Source: Butyrivibrio sp. YAB3001 (GTDB taxonomy: Bacteria > Bacillota > Clostridia > Lachnospirales > Lachnospiraceae). From it: DNA of 49,625 nt. The notes beneath the pieces were generated by a model. It had not been told where the DNA came from and did no database searches. It saw nothing but the letters and a program-made list of their open reading frames with translations. The translations under genes were made by a program, and so were the position numbers. Location: positions 1 through 49,625 of the forward strand of contig NZ_FOKR01000026.1 in NCBI RefSeq assembly GCF_900112195.1. The letters are read 5' to 3'. Of this stretch, positions 25,042 through 34,242 are shown piece after piece. Each line of letters begins with the position of its first letter. Positions within the stretch are counted from its first letter, which is position 1.

Positions 25042-26088
25042 ATGAAAAAAGTAGATCTTACCAAGTATACAGATTTTATAGTTGTAGAAACTACTAAGCT
25101 GTTAAATATTGATTCGCCAACCGGCTATACTAGCGAGGCGGCTGCGTGGGTTAAGAATGAGTTTGAAAGTCTTGGTTTTAAAGCGGAATTTACAAATAAA
25201 GGCGGAGTAGTTGTTGATCTTACGGGAAAAGATAAATCAAATGGACTATTGCTCGAAGCACATGTAGATACCCTTGGAGGAATGGTCGCAACTATAAAAT
25301 CAAATGGCAGACTGACACTTACAAATCTTGGAGGAATGAATCCAAATAATGCCGAGACTGAGAATGTGAGAGTGGTAACCAAGTTTGGCGGTATTTATGA
25401 GGGAACATTCCAGCTTAATAATGCTTCTATACATGTAAATGGCGATTATGATGAGACCAAGAGAACCTGGGAGAATTGTGAGGTTGTTCTTGATGAAGAT
25501 GTGAATTCCAAAGAGGATACAGAAAAACTTGGAATTTCTGTAGGTGATATAGTATGCTTTGAGCCTAATGAAAGAGTAACGAAAACAGGATACATTAAAT
25601 CAAGATTCTTAGATGATAAATTAAGCGTTGGAATTCTTCTTGGCCTTGCTAAATATATTAAGGAAAAGAAGATTACTCCTAAGAGAGCTCTTTATGCGCA
25701 TATAACTGTTTTTGAAGAAGTTGGTCATGGCGGATGCGGAAGCGTTCCTGAAGGCTGTACTGAGGCTATTTCTGTTGATATGGGATGCGTCGGCGAAGGT
25801 CTTACATGTACTGAGAAACAGGTGTCGATCTGTGCAAAGGATAGCGGTGGCCCATACAGCTATGAAATAGTTCAGGGACTTGTAGCCGCAGCTAAGGAAA
25901 GTGGAGCTGATTATGCAATCGATATTTATCCTCACTATGGAAGTGATGTTGAGGCAACATTGCGTTCAGGAAATGACTTAAAGCACGGACTTATAGGCGC
26001 CGGTGTATATGCATCTCACGGATATGAGAGAAGTCATCGTGATGGCGCTGAGAATGTTCTTAGACTTCTTATCAAATATGTTTCATGA
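25042..26088 (+). CDS. M42-family (glutamyl/deblocking) aminopeptidase
   Basis: The 348-residue protein is a dinuclear-metal aminopeptidase of the M42 family. Visible ligands and catalytic residues are H74 and D76 (LLEAHVDTLGG), D191 (SRFLDDKLS), the glutamate pair E225/E226 (VFEEVGHGG), D246 (SVDMG) and the late histidine in YASHGYERSH. Such enzymes are usually cytosolic and trim peptides, which fits an organism with a large oligopeptide importer nearby. AAGGAGTG precedes the ATG. It is co-transcribed with the flippase and ends at a strong bidirectional terminator. Confidence 0.92.
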   Translation: MKKVDLTKYTDFIVVETTKLLNIDSPTGYTSEAAAWVKNEFESLGFKAEFTNKGGVVVDLTGKDKSNGLLLEAHVDTLGGMVATIKSNGRLTLTNLGGMNPNNAETENVRVVTKFGGIYEGTFQLNNASIHVNGDYDETKRTWENCEVVLDEDVNSKEDTEKLGISVGDIVCFEPNERVTKTGYIKSRFLDDKLSVGILLGLAKYIKEKKITPKRALYAHITVFEEVGHGGCGSVPEGCTEAISVDMGCVGEGLTCTEKQVSICAKDSGGPYSYEIVQGLVAAAKESGADYAIDIYPHYGSDVEATLRSGNDLKHGLIGAGVYASHGYERSHRDGAENVLRLLIKYVS

Positions 26089-26111
26089 ATTTAGAACAAA
26101 GACTATTCAAT

Positions 26112-26156
26112 AAAAAGACGATGCTACATTTTGCGAGATGTAGCATCGTCTTTTTT
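26112..26156. terminator. Bidirectional terminator between the M42 peptidase and rqcH
   Basis: A perfect 17-bp stem (26112-26128 with 26139-26155) encloses a 10-nt loop, with an A run on the left and a T run on the right. It serves both convergent genes and reaches the rqcH stop codon. Confidence 0.9.
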
Positions 26157-28002
26157 AATCGCTGATGAGCTTTAATGAAGAAATATCCGGTGAAATTGAC
26201 ATGGAATAATTTGTGTAATAAACCATGAAACCTGGTTTTGCGCCATTGGGCTTTTTTACTTCTTTTCTCATTACGTAATCAATCTCAACTTTTTCCTGAA
26301 CCTTACCTTTTGAATAATATGCAGCAAGAGCTGCGGCTTCTTCAAAGGCTCTGTCGGGAACTTCTTTGCCGCCTGTTATAAGTACAACATGAGATCCCGG
26401 AATTTTTTTTGCATGGAACCACCAGTCTCCGCCATTAGCAGTTTTAAAGGTAAGTTCGTCGTTTTGAATGTTGTTTTTTCCTACATAAATGTCGAAACCA
26501 TCGCTTGATTGGTAATGGAAAGGTTTACTTGTAACTTTTTCTCGCTTTCCGTTTTTACCGGTAAAATGTGATTTAATGTATCCACTATCAATAAGTTCCT
26601 GACGAATCTGTAAAAGATCAGCTTCCTTTTGCGCAATTTCAAGTGATGTCTGTATTGATTCCAGTTGTTCTATTGCCTCTTTTGATTCTTTTAACTGATC
26701 GTTTAAGGCTTCAGCAGTTCTTTTTAGCTTTGTGTATTTATCAAAATACTTTTTTGCATTCTGATTTGCGGTTAAAGTAGGATCAAGAGGGATGGTGACA
26801 TCTTTTCCTGTATTATAGTCATTTACTGTGATCTTATCGGCAAAAGGAGCAGCATTGTAACCGTAAACTGTCAGCAGTTCGCCGTATATTCGGTATTTTT
26901 CCTTCTTTTCACTATCTTTCATCTGCTTGAGCTGAAGGTCATATTTTCTTACGTTTCGTTCAAGTGCAGTCTGAACTATTTTTCGTAAGTCCACAGATTT
27001 CTGGCGTATTCTTGTGACTACATTTTTTTCTGCATAATACTGCTGAATCAGGGAAGAAATACTGTCAATATACTCACAAGAATAACTGTTCTGGTCTGAA
27101 GATTCACTGTTTATGAGATTTGAGTCATTAGTCTGGACGGAATCTGCGCCGGAAAGGTCTTCGCCATAAATACTAAGTGGGATGGAAGAGTATTCTTTGG
27201 GCACTGAGTTTTCATAAATAATGGATGGATGAAAATTACCATTACGTATTGTTTCCATGAGTTCATCAAATGCTTTATATACTGAAATTGATTCTTTTGT
27301 ATCTAATGAAATAGCAGACTTGTCTGCGTCTATATGACTTCGTAGGCATATTTCCTGTGCCATTATAGGCGAGATTCCGGTATAGCTTGAATAAATTGCT
27401 TTAAATAAAGGCATTCCCTTACTGAGCACACAGCTCGAAAACTCATCGGCTGATGTTGAAAGAGGATTGGCTTTATCCTGAGAAGGAATAAAATATTTTC
27501 TTCCGGGGAGCACTTCTCTTACAGAACTGACAGATGCAGGAATATGCTTGATACTGTCTATGATGATATCATCTTCATCTGTAAAGATGATATTGCTGTA
27601 TTTGCCCATTATTTCAATCAAAAGAACTTTATGGCGAAGATCGCCCATTTCATCGAGATGTTCAATTTCAAAACGGATTATTCGCTCAAGACCACAGGGC
27701 TGAGTTATAGAAATAATCCTGCCGTTTTGTATATGCTTTCTTAAAAGCATGCAAAAGTTTGGAGCAGTCATTGGTGACTGCTTAGTCTCATCTGTAATAT
27801 ATACAAGTGGAAGAGATGCATCTGCAGAGAGAACAAGTTTGCATTGCTTCATATTATATTTCTCAGTGTTCTCGTAAGAAAGCTTTACAGTAATAAAAAG
27901 CTCATCACTCTCCGTCTGAGCTATTTTATATATACGTCCACCGGTAAGGTAGTCGTTGAAATCTTTGGTTAAGTTTGCAATTGTTATACCGTCAAAAGCC
28001 AT
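26155..28002 (-). CDS. rqcH: Ribosome quality control protein RqcH (NFACT/FbpA family)
   Basis: RqcH binds stalled 50S-peptidyl-tRNA complexes and directs C-terminal alanine tailing that marks the nascent chain for degradation. The 615-residue protein begins with an NFACT-N domain (MAFDGITIANLTKDFNDYLTGGRI). It continues with a long coiled-coil middle (about 330-450) and ends with an NFACT-R domain carrying WWFHAKKIPGSHVVL near 515-530. Older annotation calls this fibronectin-binding protein A. GTGAGGA precedes the ATG. The gene is monocistronic, on the minus strand, ending in the shared terminator. Confidence 0.92.
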   Translation of the reverse strand: MAFDGITIANLTKDFNDYLTGGRIYKIAQTESDELFITVKLSYENTEKYNMKQCKLVLSADASLPLVYITDETKQSPMTAPNFCMLLRKHIQNGRIISITQPCGLERIIRFEIEHLDEMGDLRHKVLLIEIMGKYSNIIFTDEDDIIIDSIKHIPASVSSVREVLPGRKYFIPSQDKANPLSTSADEFSSCVLSKGMPLFKAIYSSYTGISPIMAQEICLRSHIDADKSAISLDTKESISVYKAFDELMETIRNGNFHPSIIYENSVPKEYSSIPLSIYGEDLSGADSVQTNDSNLINSESSDQNSYSCEYIDSISSLIQQYYAEKNVVTRIRQKSVDLRKIVQTALERNVRKYDLQLKQMKDSEKKEKYRIYGELLTVYGYNAAPFADKITVNDYNTGKDVTIPLDPTLTANQNAKKYFDKYTKLKRTAEALNDQLKESKEAIEQLESIQTSLEIAQKEADLLQIRQELIDSGYIKSHFTGKNGKREKVTSKPFHYQSSDGFDIYVGKNNIQNDELTFKTANGGDWWFHAKKIPGSHVVLITGGKEVPDRAFEEAAALAAYYSKGKVQEKVEIDYVMRKEVKKPNGAKPGFMVYYTNYSMSISPDISSLKLISD

Positions 28003-28114
28003 ATTATCCTCACTATGATTATTATTAACGTAAGTTTAAAAACATTAAGTAGTATAACATTTTATGCTATTTGTGGGTAGTGAGACATTTTTTTAAAAAA
28101 AATGAAAATACAAC

Positions 28115-28144
28115 TTGTAAACGCTTACATTTCTGTGTTATAAC
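28115..28144 (+). promoter_or_regulatory. Promoter of the uxaB-type gene overlapped by an operator
   Basis: TTGTAA (28115-28120) is followed by 18 nt and TATAAC (28139-28144). TGTAAACGCTTACA (28116-28129), a perfect match to the LacI/CcpA-type cre consensus, covers the -35 box. That geometry predicts repression. Confidence 0.65.
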
Positions 28145-28175
28145 ATTGTTAAGAAGAAAGCCGTTCGATAATAAT

Positions 28176-28189
28176 TGTAAGCGGTTACA
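28176..28189 (+). promoter_or_regulatory. Second LacI-family-type operator before the uxaB-type gene
   Basis: TGTAAGCGGTTACA is a near-perfect palindrome of the same type as the site at 28116-28129, 60 nt downstream and just before the AGGAGG ribosome binding site at 28195-28200. Centres 60 nt apart could allow looping. Confidence 0.6.
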
Positions 28190-28208
28190 TATATAGGAGG
28201 TTCTTTTT

Positions 28209-29708
28209 ATGGAGTTATTAAATTATGAAGTGTTGAATAAAACCGGATATTCAGGCTTCATTCAGAAGAAAGCGCCAATAAAGGTTCTGCAGTTTGGCGA
28301 GGGAAATTTCATGAGAGCTTTTGTGGATTACTTTTTTGATATTAGTAATGAAAAAGCTGATTTCAACGGCAAAATCGCACTTGTTCAGCCTATTTCCCAA
28401 GGACTTACAGATCTCATAAACAAGCAGGAAGGCCTTTATACCCTTTACCTTCGTGGAAGTGAAAAGGGCCAGAAAGTTGACGAAAAGAGAGTTATTTCTT
28501 CTGTGGATTGCTGCCTTAATCCATATGTTCAGTCAGATTTTGACAAGATGATGGAGATTGCTGAAAGCGAAGATCTTGATATTATTGCATCAAATACAAC
28601 AGAGGCAGGTATTGCTTTTGATGATAGTTGCAGGTTTGAAGATGTTCCTGCTGCAAGTTTCCCAGGAAAACTGACACAGGTTCTTTTTAGAAGATTCAAG
28701 GCTGGCAAAAAAGGCGTTGTGGTTTTGTCATGCGAACTTATTGATAATAATGGTAAGGAACTGCTTAAATGTGTTAATCAGTATATTGAACTTTGGAAAT
28801 TGGAAGATGAGTTCAAAACTTGGGTAAATCAGAATAATATCTTTTGCTCAACCCTTGTAGACAGAATTGTTCCCGGAAGAATCCGTGATGCAAAAGAAGT
28901 TGAAAAATTAGAAGAAGTAAATGGTTATCATGATGAACTTATTGATGTCGGAGAAATATTTGGCGTTTGGATTATAGAAGGACCAAAGGAATTGGAAGAT
29001 AGACTTCCATTCAAAAAAGCAGGTGTAAATGTTCATGTTGTTCCTGATGTTATGCCATACAAGCATCGAAAGGTCAGAATTTTGAATGGCGCTCATACTG
29101 GCTTTGTGCTTGGTGCATACCTTGCCGGTTTTGATATTGTACGTGACTGTATGCATAATGATAATGTTTCCGGCTTTATGAATAAGATGCTTAGCGAGGA
29201 GGTTATCCCAACTCTGACAGACCATCTTGATGAAAATGATTTAAATGAATTTGCAGCAGCGGTTAAGGATAGATTCAATAATCCTTTTGTTAATCATGAG
29301 CTTATGTCTATTTCACTTAATTCAACCAGTAAGTGGAAAGCCAGAAATATGCCTTCATTCCTTCAATATATAGAGAAGAATGATAAGCTTCCTGTTTGCC
29401 TGACAATGTCTTTGGCTGCTTATATTGCATTTTATTCAAATGATATTCAGGAACTTGGCGAAAATGGACTTGTTTGTAAGAGACCTCTTGGTAACACCTA
29501 TACAGTATCAGATGACAGATGGGCTCTTGAATTCTTCTTTGAACATAGAAATGATTCAGAGGAAGAACTGGTAAAGGCAGTGCTTGGAAATACTAAAATG
29601 TGGGATCGTGATTTAAATGATATCAATGGACTGACACAAAAGGTTATTGATGATCTTAAGATGATTCATGCAGAAGGCGCAGAAAAAGCTTACGCAAGTT
29701 GCTTATAA
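28209..29708 (+). CDS. uxaB: Tagaturonate reductase (altronate oxidoreductase)
   Basis: UxaB interconverts tagaturonate and altronate with NAD(H) in galacturonate (pectin) catabolism. The 499-residue protein belongs to the mannitol-dehydrogenase-like family. The Rossmann motif VLQFGEGNFMRAFVDYFF lies near residue 25, and the catalytic-region motif KVRILNGAHTGFVLGAYLAG near 291 contains the expected lysine, asparagine and histidine. AGGAGG precedes the ATG. It is monocistronic between twin LacI/CcpA-type operators and a terminator. Fructuronate reductase (UxuB) is a relative, but the NGAHT context and length favour UxaB. Confidence 0.9.
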   Translation: MELLNYEVLNKTGYSGFIQKKAPIKVLQFGEGNFMRAFVDYFFDISNEKADFNGKIALVQPISQGLTDLINKQEGLYTLYLRGSEKGQKVDEKRVISSVDCCLNPYVQSDFDKMMEIAESEDLDIIASNTTEAGIAFDDSCRFEDVPAASFPGKLTQVLFRRFKAGKKGVVVLSCELIDNNGKELLKCVNQYIELWKLEDEFKTWVNQNNIFCSTLVDRIVPGRIRDAKEVEKLEEVNGYHDELIDVGEIFGVWIIEGPKELEDRLPFKKAGVNVHVVPDVMPYKHRKVRILNGAHTGFVLGAYLAGFDIVRDCMHNDNVSGFMNKMLSEEVIPTLTDHLDENDLNEFAAAVKDRFNNPFVNHELMSISLNSTSKWKARNMPSFLQYIEKNDKLPVCLTMSLAAYIAFYSNDIQELGENGLVCKRPLGNTYTVSDDRWALEFFFEHRNDSEEELVKAVLGNTKMWDRDLNDINGLTQKVIDDLKMIHAEGAEKAYASCL

Positions 29709-29751
29709 TTTATATCTAAATTAGTGAGTTAAGATTCAAATAAAAATATTC

Positions 29752-29787
29752 ATGGCTATTCATCTTAAGTGGTGAATAGCCATTTTC
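29752..29787 (+). terminator. Intrinsic terminator of the uxaB-type gene
   Basis: ATGGCTATTCA (29752-29762) pairs with TGAATAGCCAT (29773-29783) and is followed by TTTC. The rest of 29788-29974 is AT-rich with no gene that I can support. Confidence 0.75.
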
Positions 29788-29974
29788 TTGTGATTTTTCA
29801 CTAATAAACTGAGCTTATTTTTGGCTATAAGAATAAATTATTATAAATTTATAAAAAAGTATAGAATAATTTAATAATATGGTTTATCATTGTAACAGCA
29901 CAGCACTTTAAACTGTTAAATTATTATTTAACAAAAGCTATGAAAAATCTATAAAGATTGATATTAATCACTAG

Positions 29975-30003
29975 TTGATTTTTTTTAATCTAAAGAGTAT
30001 AAT
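29975..30003 (+). promoter_or_regulatory. Strong sigma-A-type promoter of the Opp operon
   Basis: TTGATT is followed by exactly 17 nt and a perfect TATAAT. Transcription would begin near 30010, giving a leader of about 140 nt before the binding-protein gene. Confidence 0.75.
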
Positions 30004-30072
30004 TGTATACAAAGTTGAAGAAAAGTTAAAACAATGACGTTTTAACGAATATCGGAAAAATATTTATTAGTG

Positions 30073-30137
30073 ATAAAAATGCTATTTGTATTTTCTCGGT
30101 ACAGATAGCTATTTTTATATAATTTCTTAAAAAGAAA
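30073..30137 (+). promoter_or_regulatory. Structured 5' leader of the Opp operon
   Basis: A long AT-rich hairpin pairs about 30073-30090 with 30100-30118 (one bulge and one G-U), with the GCTATTTGTA/TACAGATAGC core clearest. It is followed by a short ATTTCTT/AAGAAAT hairpin just before the GGAGG ribosome binding site. It may stabilise the mRNA or act as a weak attenuator. Confidence 0.45.
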
Positions 30138-30149
30138 TGGAGGACAATT

Positions 30150-32444
30150 ATGAAGAAGTATAACAGAGTGATTGCTTTACTTGCTGCTACTTCAATGACA
30201 GCTACACTTATGGCTGGCTGCGGCAACGATGCAAGCACAAGCACAACTACTCAGACAGACACAACAACAACTGCTGAGTCAACAGAAGCAACAAGCACAG
30301 AGACAGCTACAACAGAGACATCTGAAGCTGCTGAAACAACAGAGGTTGATGCAAACCTGCCATCACTTGTAGGCGTTGAGCCTGACACACGTCTTGCTGC
30401 TGACGCTTATTCAGAACTTTGGGATACAGACAGCTATCAGACAGAATCTGCTGAGGTTTATCAGAGAATTCTCGGTGAGTACTACGAAGCATATCAGAAG
30501 GCTCTTGCTGTAGACAACATTTCAGAGCGTTATGCTCTTATGGCTGTTGCTGAAGCAAAGATGCTTGAGTCTGGTGTATTTATTCCACTTACAACACGTG
30601 GTGGTAACTATGCTATCAGACGTACATTACCTGGTTCTGTAACAGGCACATTGTGGGGCAATGATGACTATCGTTTACACAATGCTCTTATCACAACTGA
30701 ACTTGTTGATAAGGACACATATACAGAACTTAAGACAAAACTTAACGAGCTTAAGGGAACTGGTACATACCAGAAGGAAGCTAAGGCTTATGTTACTGCA
30801 CAGGGATACACTCTTAAGGACACAGTAAACACAGGTTATACTTCTGATCCTAAGACTTGGGATGTTCTTGCAACATCAAGAGCAGCTGATTCAGAAGTTC
30901 TTGTAAACCTCTATGACGGACTTACAGAGTATGACGTTGAAGATGTACAGCAGCCTGCACTTGCTGAGAGCTGGGAAGTATCTGATGATGGACTTAAGTA
31001 CACATTCAAGATTCGTGAAGGTGTTAAGTGGGTTGATTCACAGGGCAGAGAAGTTGCTGATCTTACAGCAGATGACTTTGTTGCTGGTATGCAGCATATG
31101 ATGGACGCTATGGGAGGTCTTGAATATCTTGTAAATGGTGTTATCACAGGTGCTTCTGCTTACATCGATGGCGAGACAACAGATTTTGGTGATGTTGGAG
31201 TTAAGGCAGTTGATGATTATACACTTGAGTATACACTTGAACAGCCTACACCATACTTCATGACAATGCTTAGCTATGGTGTATTCGCACCTTTGTCAAG
31301 AACATATTATGAAGGACAGGGCGGTCAGTTTGGACAGGGCACAAGCGCTGGCAACTATGGTACAGATCCTGACCACATCGCATACTGCGGACCTTTCCTT
31401 ATCACAAGCCACACAGAGAAGAACTCAATCATCTTCAAGGCTAACCCTTCTTACTGGAACAAAGATAACCAGGAAATCAAGGCTATGACATGGGTATTCG
31501 AAGATGGTTCTGATGTAACTAAGACATACACAGACTGCCTTGCAGGTACAATTGATTCAGCAGCTCTCAATACATCAACAATTGAGACAGCTAAGTCTGA
31601 TGGAAACTTTGATAAATATGCAGTTGTTACTGTAACAGATGCAACAACATTCTGCGGATTCCTTAACACAAACCGTAAGGCATTTGTAAACTTCAATGAT
31701 TCAACAACAGCTAAGTCTGAGAAGACTGTATGGGATGGACAGAGAACTTCAATCGCAATGCAGAACCAGAACTTCAGACTTGCAATTGTTACTTCACTTG
31801 ACAGAGCTTCATACAATGCTCAGTCAATGGGTGAGGAGCTTAAGCTTAACAACCTTAGAAACTCATATACACCTGGTACATTTGTATCACTTCCTGAGGA
31901 TGTTACAATTGACATCAACGGAACAGCTACAACATTTGCTGCAGGAACAAGATTCGGTGAGATTGAACAGGCTCAGATCGATGCTGACGGTATCAAGGTT
32001 AAAGTTTGGGATGCTACAGCAGATGACGGCGTTGGTTCATCTGACGGATTTGATGGTTGGTACAACCCAACTGTTGCAAAAGAGTTCCTTTCAAAAGCTA
32101 CTGAAGAACTTGCTAAGCAGGGCGTTGAGATTTCAAAGGATCAGCCTATCCAGATTGATCTTCCATATTTCTCAGGTTCTGAGACATACACAAACAGAGC
32201 AAATGCTCTTAAGCAGTCTCTTGAATCTTCACTTGACGGAAGTGTTGTTATCAACCTCATCAAGTGTGAAGCTGCTGATGACTGGTACTATGCTGGATAC
32301 TATCCTGACTATGGTTATGAGATGAACGCTGATATGATGGATGTTTCCGGATGGGGTCCTGACTATGGTGATCCTCAGACATATCTTGACACAATGCTTC
32401 CTGATTATGCAGGATACATGGTTAAGAGCCTTGGAGTATTCTAA
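30150..32444 (+). CDS. oppA: Oligopeptide-binding lipoprotein, apparently circularly permuted OppA
   Basis: This is the extracellular substrate-binding component (SBP_bac_5 family) of a peptide ABC importer. It has 764 residues. A lipoprotein signal ends at LMAGC with C24, and a Thr/Ser-rich tether runs to about 66. Residues about 103-182 (ISERYALMAVAEAKMLESGV then IPLTTRGGNYAIRR) resemble the C-terminal tail of ordinary OppA. Residues about 229-310 (YDGLTEYDVEDVQQPALAES, KYTFKIREGVKWVDSQG) resemble its N-terminus. The chain ends at GWGPDYGDPQTYLDT..., where ordinary OppA would continue into that tail. Codon use is strongly biased, as in highly expressed genes. A 13-bp intercistronic hairpin follows before oppB. 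Confidence 0.88.
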   Translation: MKKYNRVIALLAATSMTATLMAGCGNDASTSTTTQTDTTTTAESTEATSTETATTETSEAAETTEVDANLPSLVGVEPDTRLAADAYSELWDTDSYQTESAEVYQRILGEYYEAYQKALAVDNISERYALMAVAEAKMLESGVFIPLTTRGGNYAIRRTLPGSVTGTLWGNDDYRLHNALITTELVDKDTYTELKTKLNELKGTGTYQKEAKAYVTAQGYTLKDTVNTGYTSDPKTWDVLATSRAADSEVLVNLYDGLTEYDVEDVQQPALAESWEVSDDGLKYTFKIREGVKWVDSQGREVADLTADDFVAGMQHMMDAMGGLEYLVNGVITGASAYIDGETTDFGDVGVKAVDDYTLEYTLEQPTPYFMTMLSYGVFAPLSRTYYEGQGGQFGQGTSAGNYGTDPDHIAYCGPFLITSHTEKNSIIFKANPSYWNKDNQEIKAMTWVFEDGSDVTKTYTDCLAGTIDSAALNTSTIETAKSDGNFDKYAVVTVTDATTFCGFLNTNRKAFVNFNDSTTAKSEKTVWDGQRTSIAMQNQNFRLAIVTSLDRASYNAQSMGEELKLNNLRNSYTPGTFVSLPEDVTIDINGTATTFAAGTRFGEIEQAQIDADGIKVKVWDATADDGVGSSDGFDGWYNPTVAKEFLSKATEELAKQGVEISKDQPIQIDLPYFSGSETYTNRANALKQSLESSLDGSVVINLIKCEAADDWYYAGYYPDYGYEMNADMMDVSGWGPDYGDPQTYLDTMLPDYAGYMVKSLGVF

Positions 32445-32507
32445 TTATACTCTGTGTTTCTGATTTTGATTTGTGATTTGTGTTAATCATATATCGCAAA
32501 AAAAATT

Positions 32508-32542
32508 GGAGAAAGTGGGAAAAAACTCTTCCCACTTTCTCC
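32508..32542 (+). terminator. Intercistronic hairpin between oppA and oppB
   Basis: GGAGAAAGTGGGA (32508-32520) pairs perfectly with TCCCACTTTCTCC (32530-32542) around a 9-nt loop. The following ATTATATT is a poor T tract. It probably acts as a partial terminator or 3' stabiliser that lets the binding protein exceed the permease, as in many binding-protein operons. Confidence 0.65.
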
Positions 32543-32625
32543 ATTATATTGTATAATGTTGGGGCTGTGTAACGTTTGCTAGATGTTATGCAAGCAAAAT
32601 AAACGTTCCATAAAGGGAAAGAGCT

Positions 32626-34203
32626 ATGACTAAATATGTATTAAAAAGATTATTGCATGGACTAATTTCATCAATCATTGTTGTTGGTATTGTAATGGTA
32701 ATGATTTACACCATGCTGGACAGGAATCTTATTTTTGCACAGGATCCTGTTTTCAAGAATTTGGGTAACAACGAAAAAACAGCTTATATGTACAGAACCT
32801 GGGAAGAATATGGTTATATAGACCTTTTCTCATATCAGGACTACCTCCTCATGCTACAGGAAAATGGCGAAATTGATGAGGAAACAAGAAAGAGTGTGTC
32901 AACAATTGGCAGAAAGCCAGAAAGTGACAAGCCTGAGACTGCTGCTTATATTCAGAAATATCAGGACTATTGTGATGCTAACGGATATACTGTTGTAAGA
33001 CTTAATGCTGTAATGGTATCTCCTAAGAAGTATGCTAATGGTGGAAAAGAGCAGCTCTTTGCGTCTAAGGATCTTCCTATTGCGCACAGACTGATTACAT
33101 ATGTTACAGGTTTCTTTAGTGTAGATAATATTCATTATGTAGACAAAGATATTGATATAGGAGAGAGAAAGCTTACATTTACTCTCCATGATCCGGTGTA
33201 TGGTGGGAATAAATTTGCACCTGCTATTATTGGTAACGGTACATATCATAAGTATTTATTATATGTAGATGATAAATTCCCGTTTATCCATCAGAATGTT
33301 CTGACCATAAATCTTGGTAAATCATATGCTGTTAATGCAGGCGTTGATGTATCAGAGACAATGGTTAAAAAACAGGGATCTTATGTGCTCAGATCAATAA
33401 CATTCCCAACAGGTCTTACAGAAGAATCTGCAGATGATCTTCATACAGCGGTATTTGTTGCTAATTCAAGAGAGACAAATAAGGTTAATGCAGACAGATT
33501 TACTGATGATTATACAGGAGTTAATACTGTTAAATCAGGTAAATCAAAGATGGGTTATTCATTTACTATCGGTATTATAGCAGTATTCTTATCTTACCTT
33601 ATTGGTATTCCTATGGGTATTGCTATGGCTAAGAATAAAGATAAGCTTATTGACAAGATTGGTACTGTTTATATCGTATTTATTATTGCGGTTCCTTCAC
33701 TTGCATATATTTTCCTTTTCAAGGCAATTGGTGGTAAGCTTGGCCTTCCAACAACTTTTGATATGGAATCTTCAAGTAAGCTGATATACGTTCTGCCTAT
33801 CATTTCACTTTCACTTCAGTCTATCGGAGCTCTTATGAGATGGCTTAGAAGATATATGATTGACCAGATGAACTCTGATTATGTTAAATTCGCAAGATCA
33901 GGTGGTCTTACAGAGGGTGAAATCTTTAGAAAGCACATTCTTAAGAATGCATCAATCCCGATTGTTCATGGTATACCCGGAGGTATTCTTGGAGCATTGG
34001 TAGGAGCTATTGTTACAGAGCGTGTATATACAGTTCCCGGTGCCGGTAACCTTCTTACAGTTGCAATCAGTATGTATGATAATGGTGTAATTGTTGGTGT
34101 TACTTTGTTCTATGCACTCCTTTCTGTTATAAGTTTGGTTATGGGTGATGTACTTATTTCAATTGTAGATCCTAGAATCAACTATTCAGGAAAGGCAAGA
34201 TAA
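32626..34203 (+). CDS. oppB: Peptide ABC transporter permease OppB with a large extracytoplasmic insertion
   Basis: The C-terminal 220 residues are a normal OppB-type permease, with helices from about 308 onwards and the EAA loop (DYVKFARSGGLTEGEIFRKH near 417) that contacts the ATPases. The first helix is at residues about 10-30. Between it and the second helix (about 308) lie roughly 275 residues, where classical OppB has about 70-90. Total length is 525 against the usual 305-330. The extra segment is hydrophilic and predicted outside the cell, where it could contact the permuted binding protein. AAAGGGAAAG precedes the ATG. oppC follows after 39 nt. Confidence 0.88.
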   Translation: MTKYVLKRLLHGLISSIIVVGIVMVMIYTMLDRNLIFAQDPVFKNLGNNEKTAYMYRTWEEYGYIDLFSYQDYLLMLQENGEIDEETRKSVSTIGRKPESDKPETAAYIQKYQDYCDANGYTVVRLNAVMVSPKKYANGGKEQLFASKDLPIAHRLITYVTGFFSVDNIHYVDKDIDIGERKLTFTLHDPVYGGNKFAPAIIGNGTYHKYLLYVDDKFPFIHQNVLTINLGKSYAVNAGVDVSETMVKKQGSYVLRSITFPTGLTEESADDLHTAVFVANSRETNKVNADRFTDDYTGVNTVKSGKSKMGYSFTIGIIAVFLSYLIGIPMGIAMAKNKDKLIDKIGTVYIVFIIAVPSLAYIFLFKAIGGKLGLPTTFDMESSSKLIYVLPIISLSLQSIGALMRWLRRYMIDQMNSDYVKFARSGGLTEGEIFRKHILKNASIPIVHGIPGGILGALVGAIVTERVYTVPGAGNLLTVAISMYDNGVIVGVTLFYALLSVISLVMGDVLISIVDPRINYSGKAR

Positions 34204-34242
34204 GACTTGATTTTTACTAAATAAATTAGGAGATAGTTAACA

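Noticed and set aside
31451..32325. Other long frames within the oppA gene on both strands
   Set aside because: They are shadows caused by strong codon bias in oppA and lack starts and protein-like composition.
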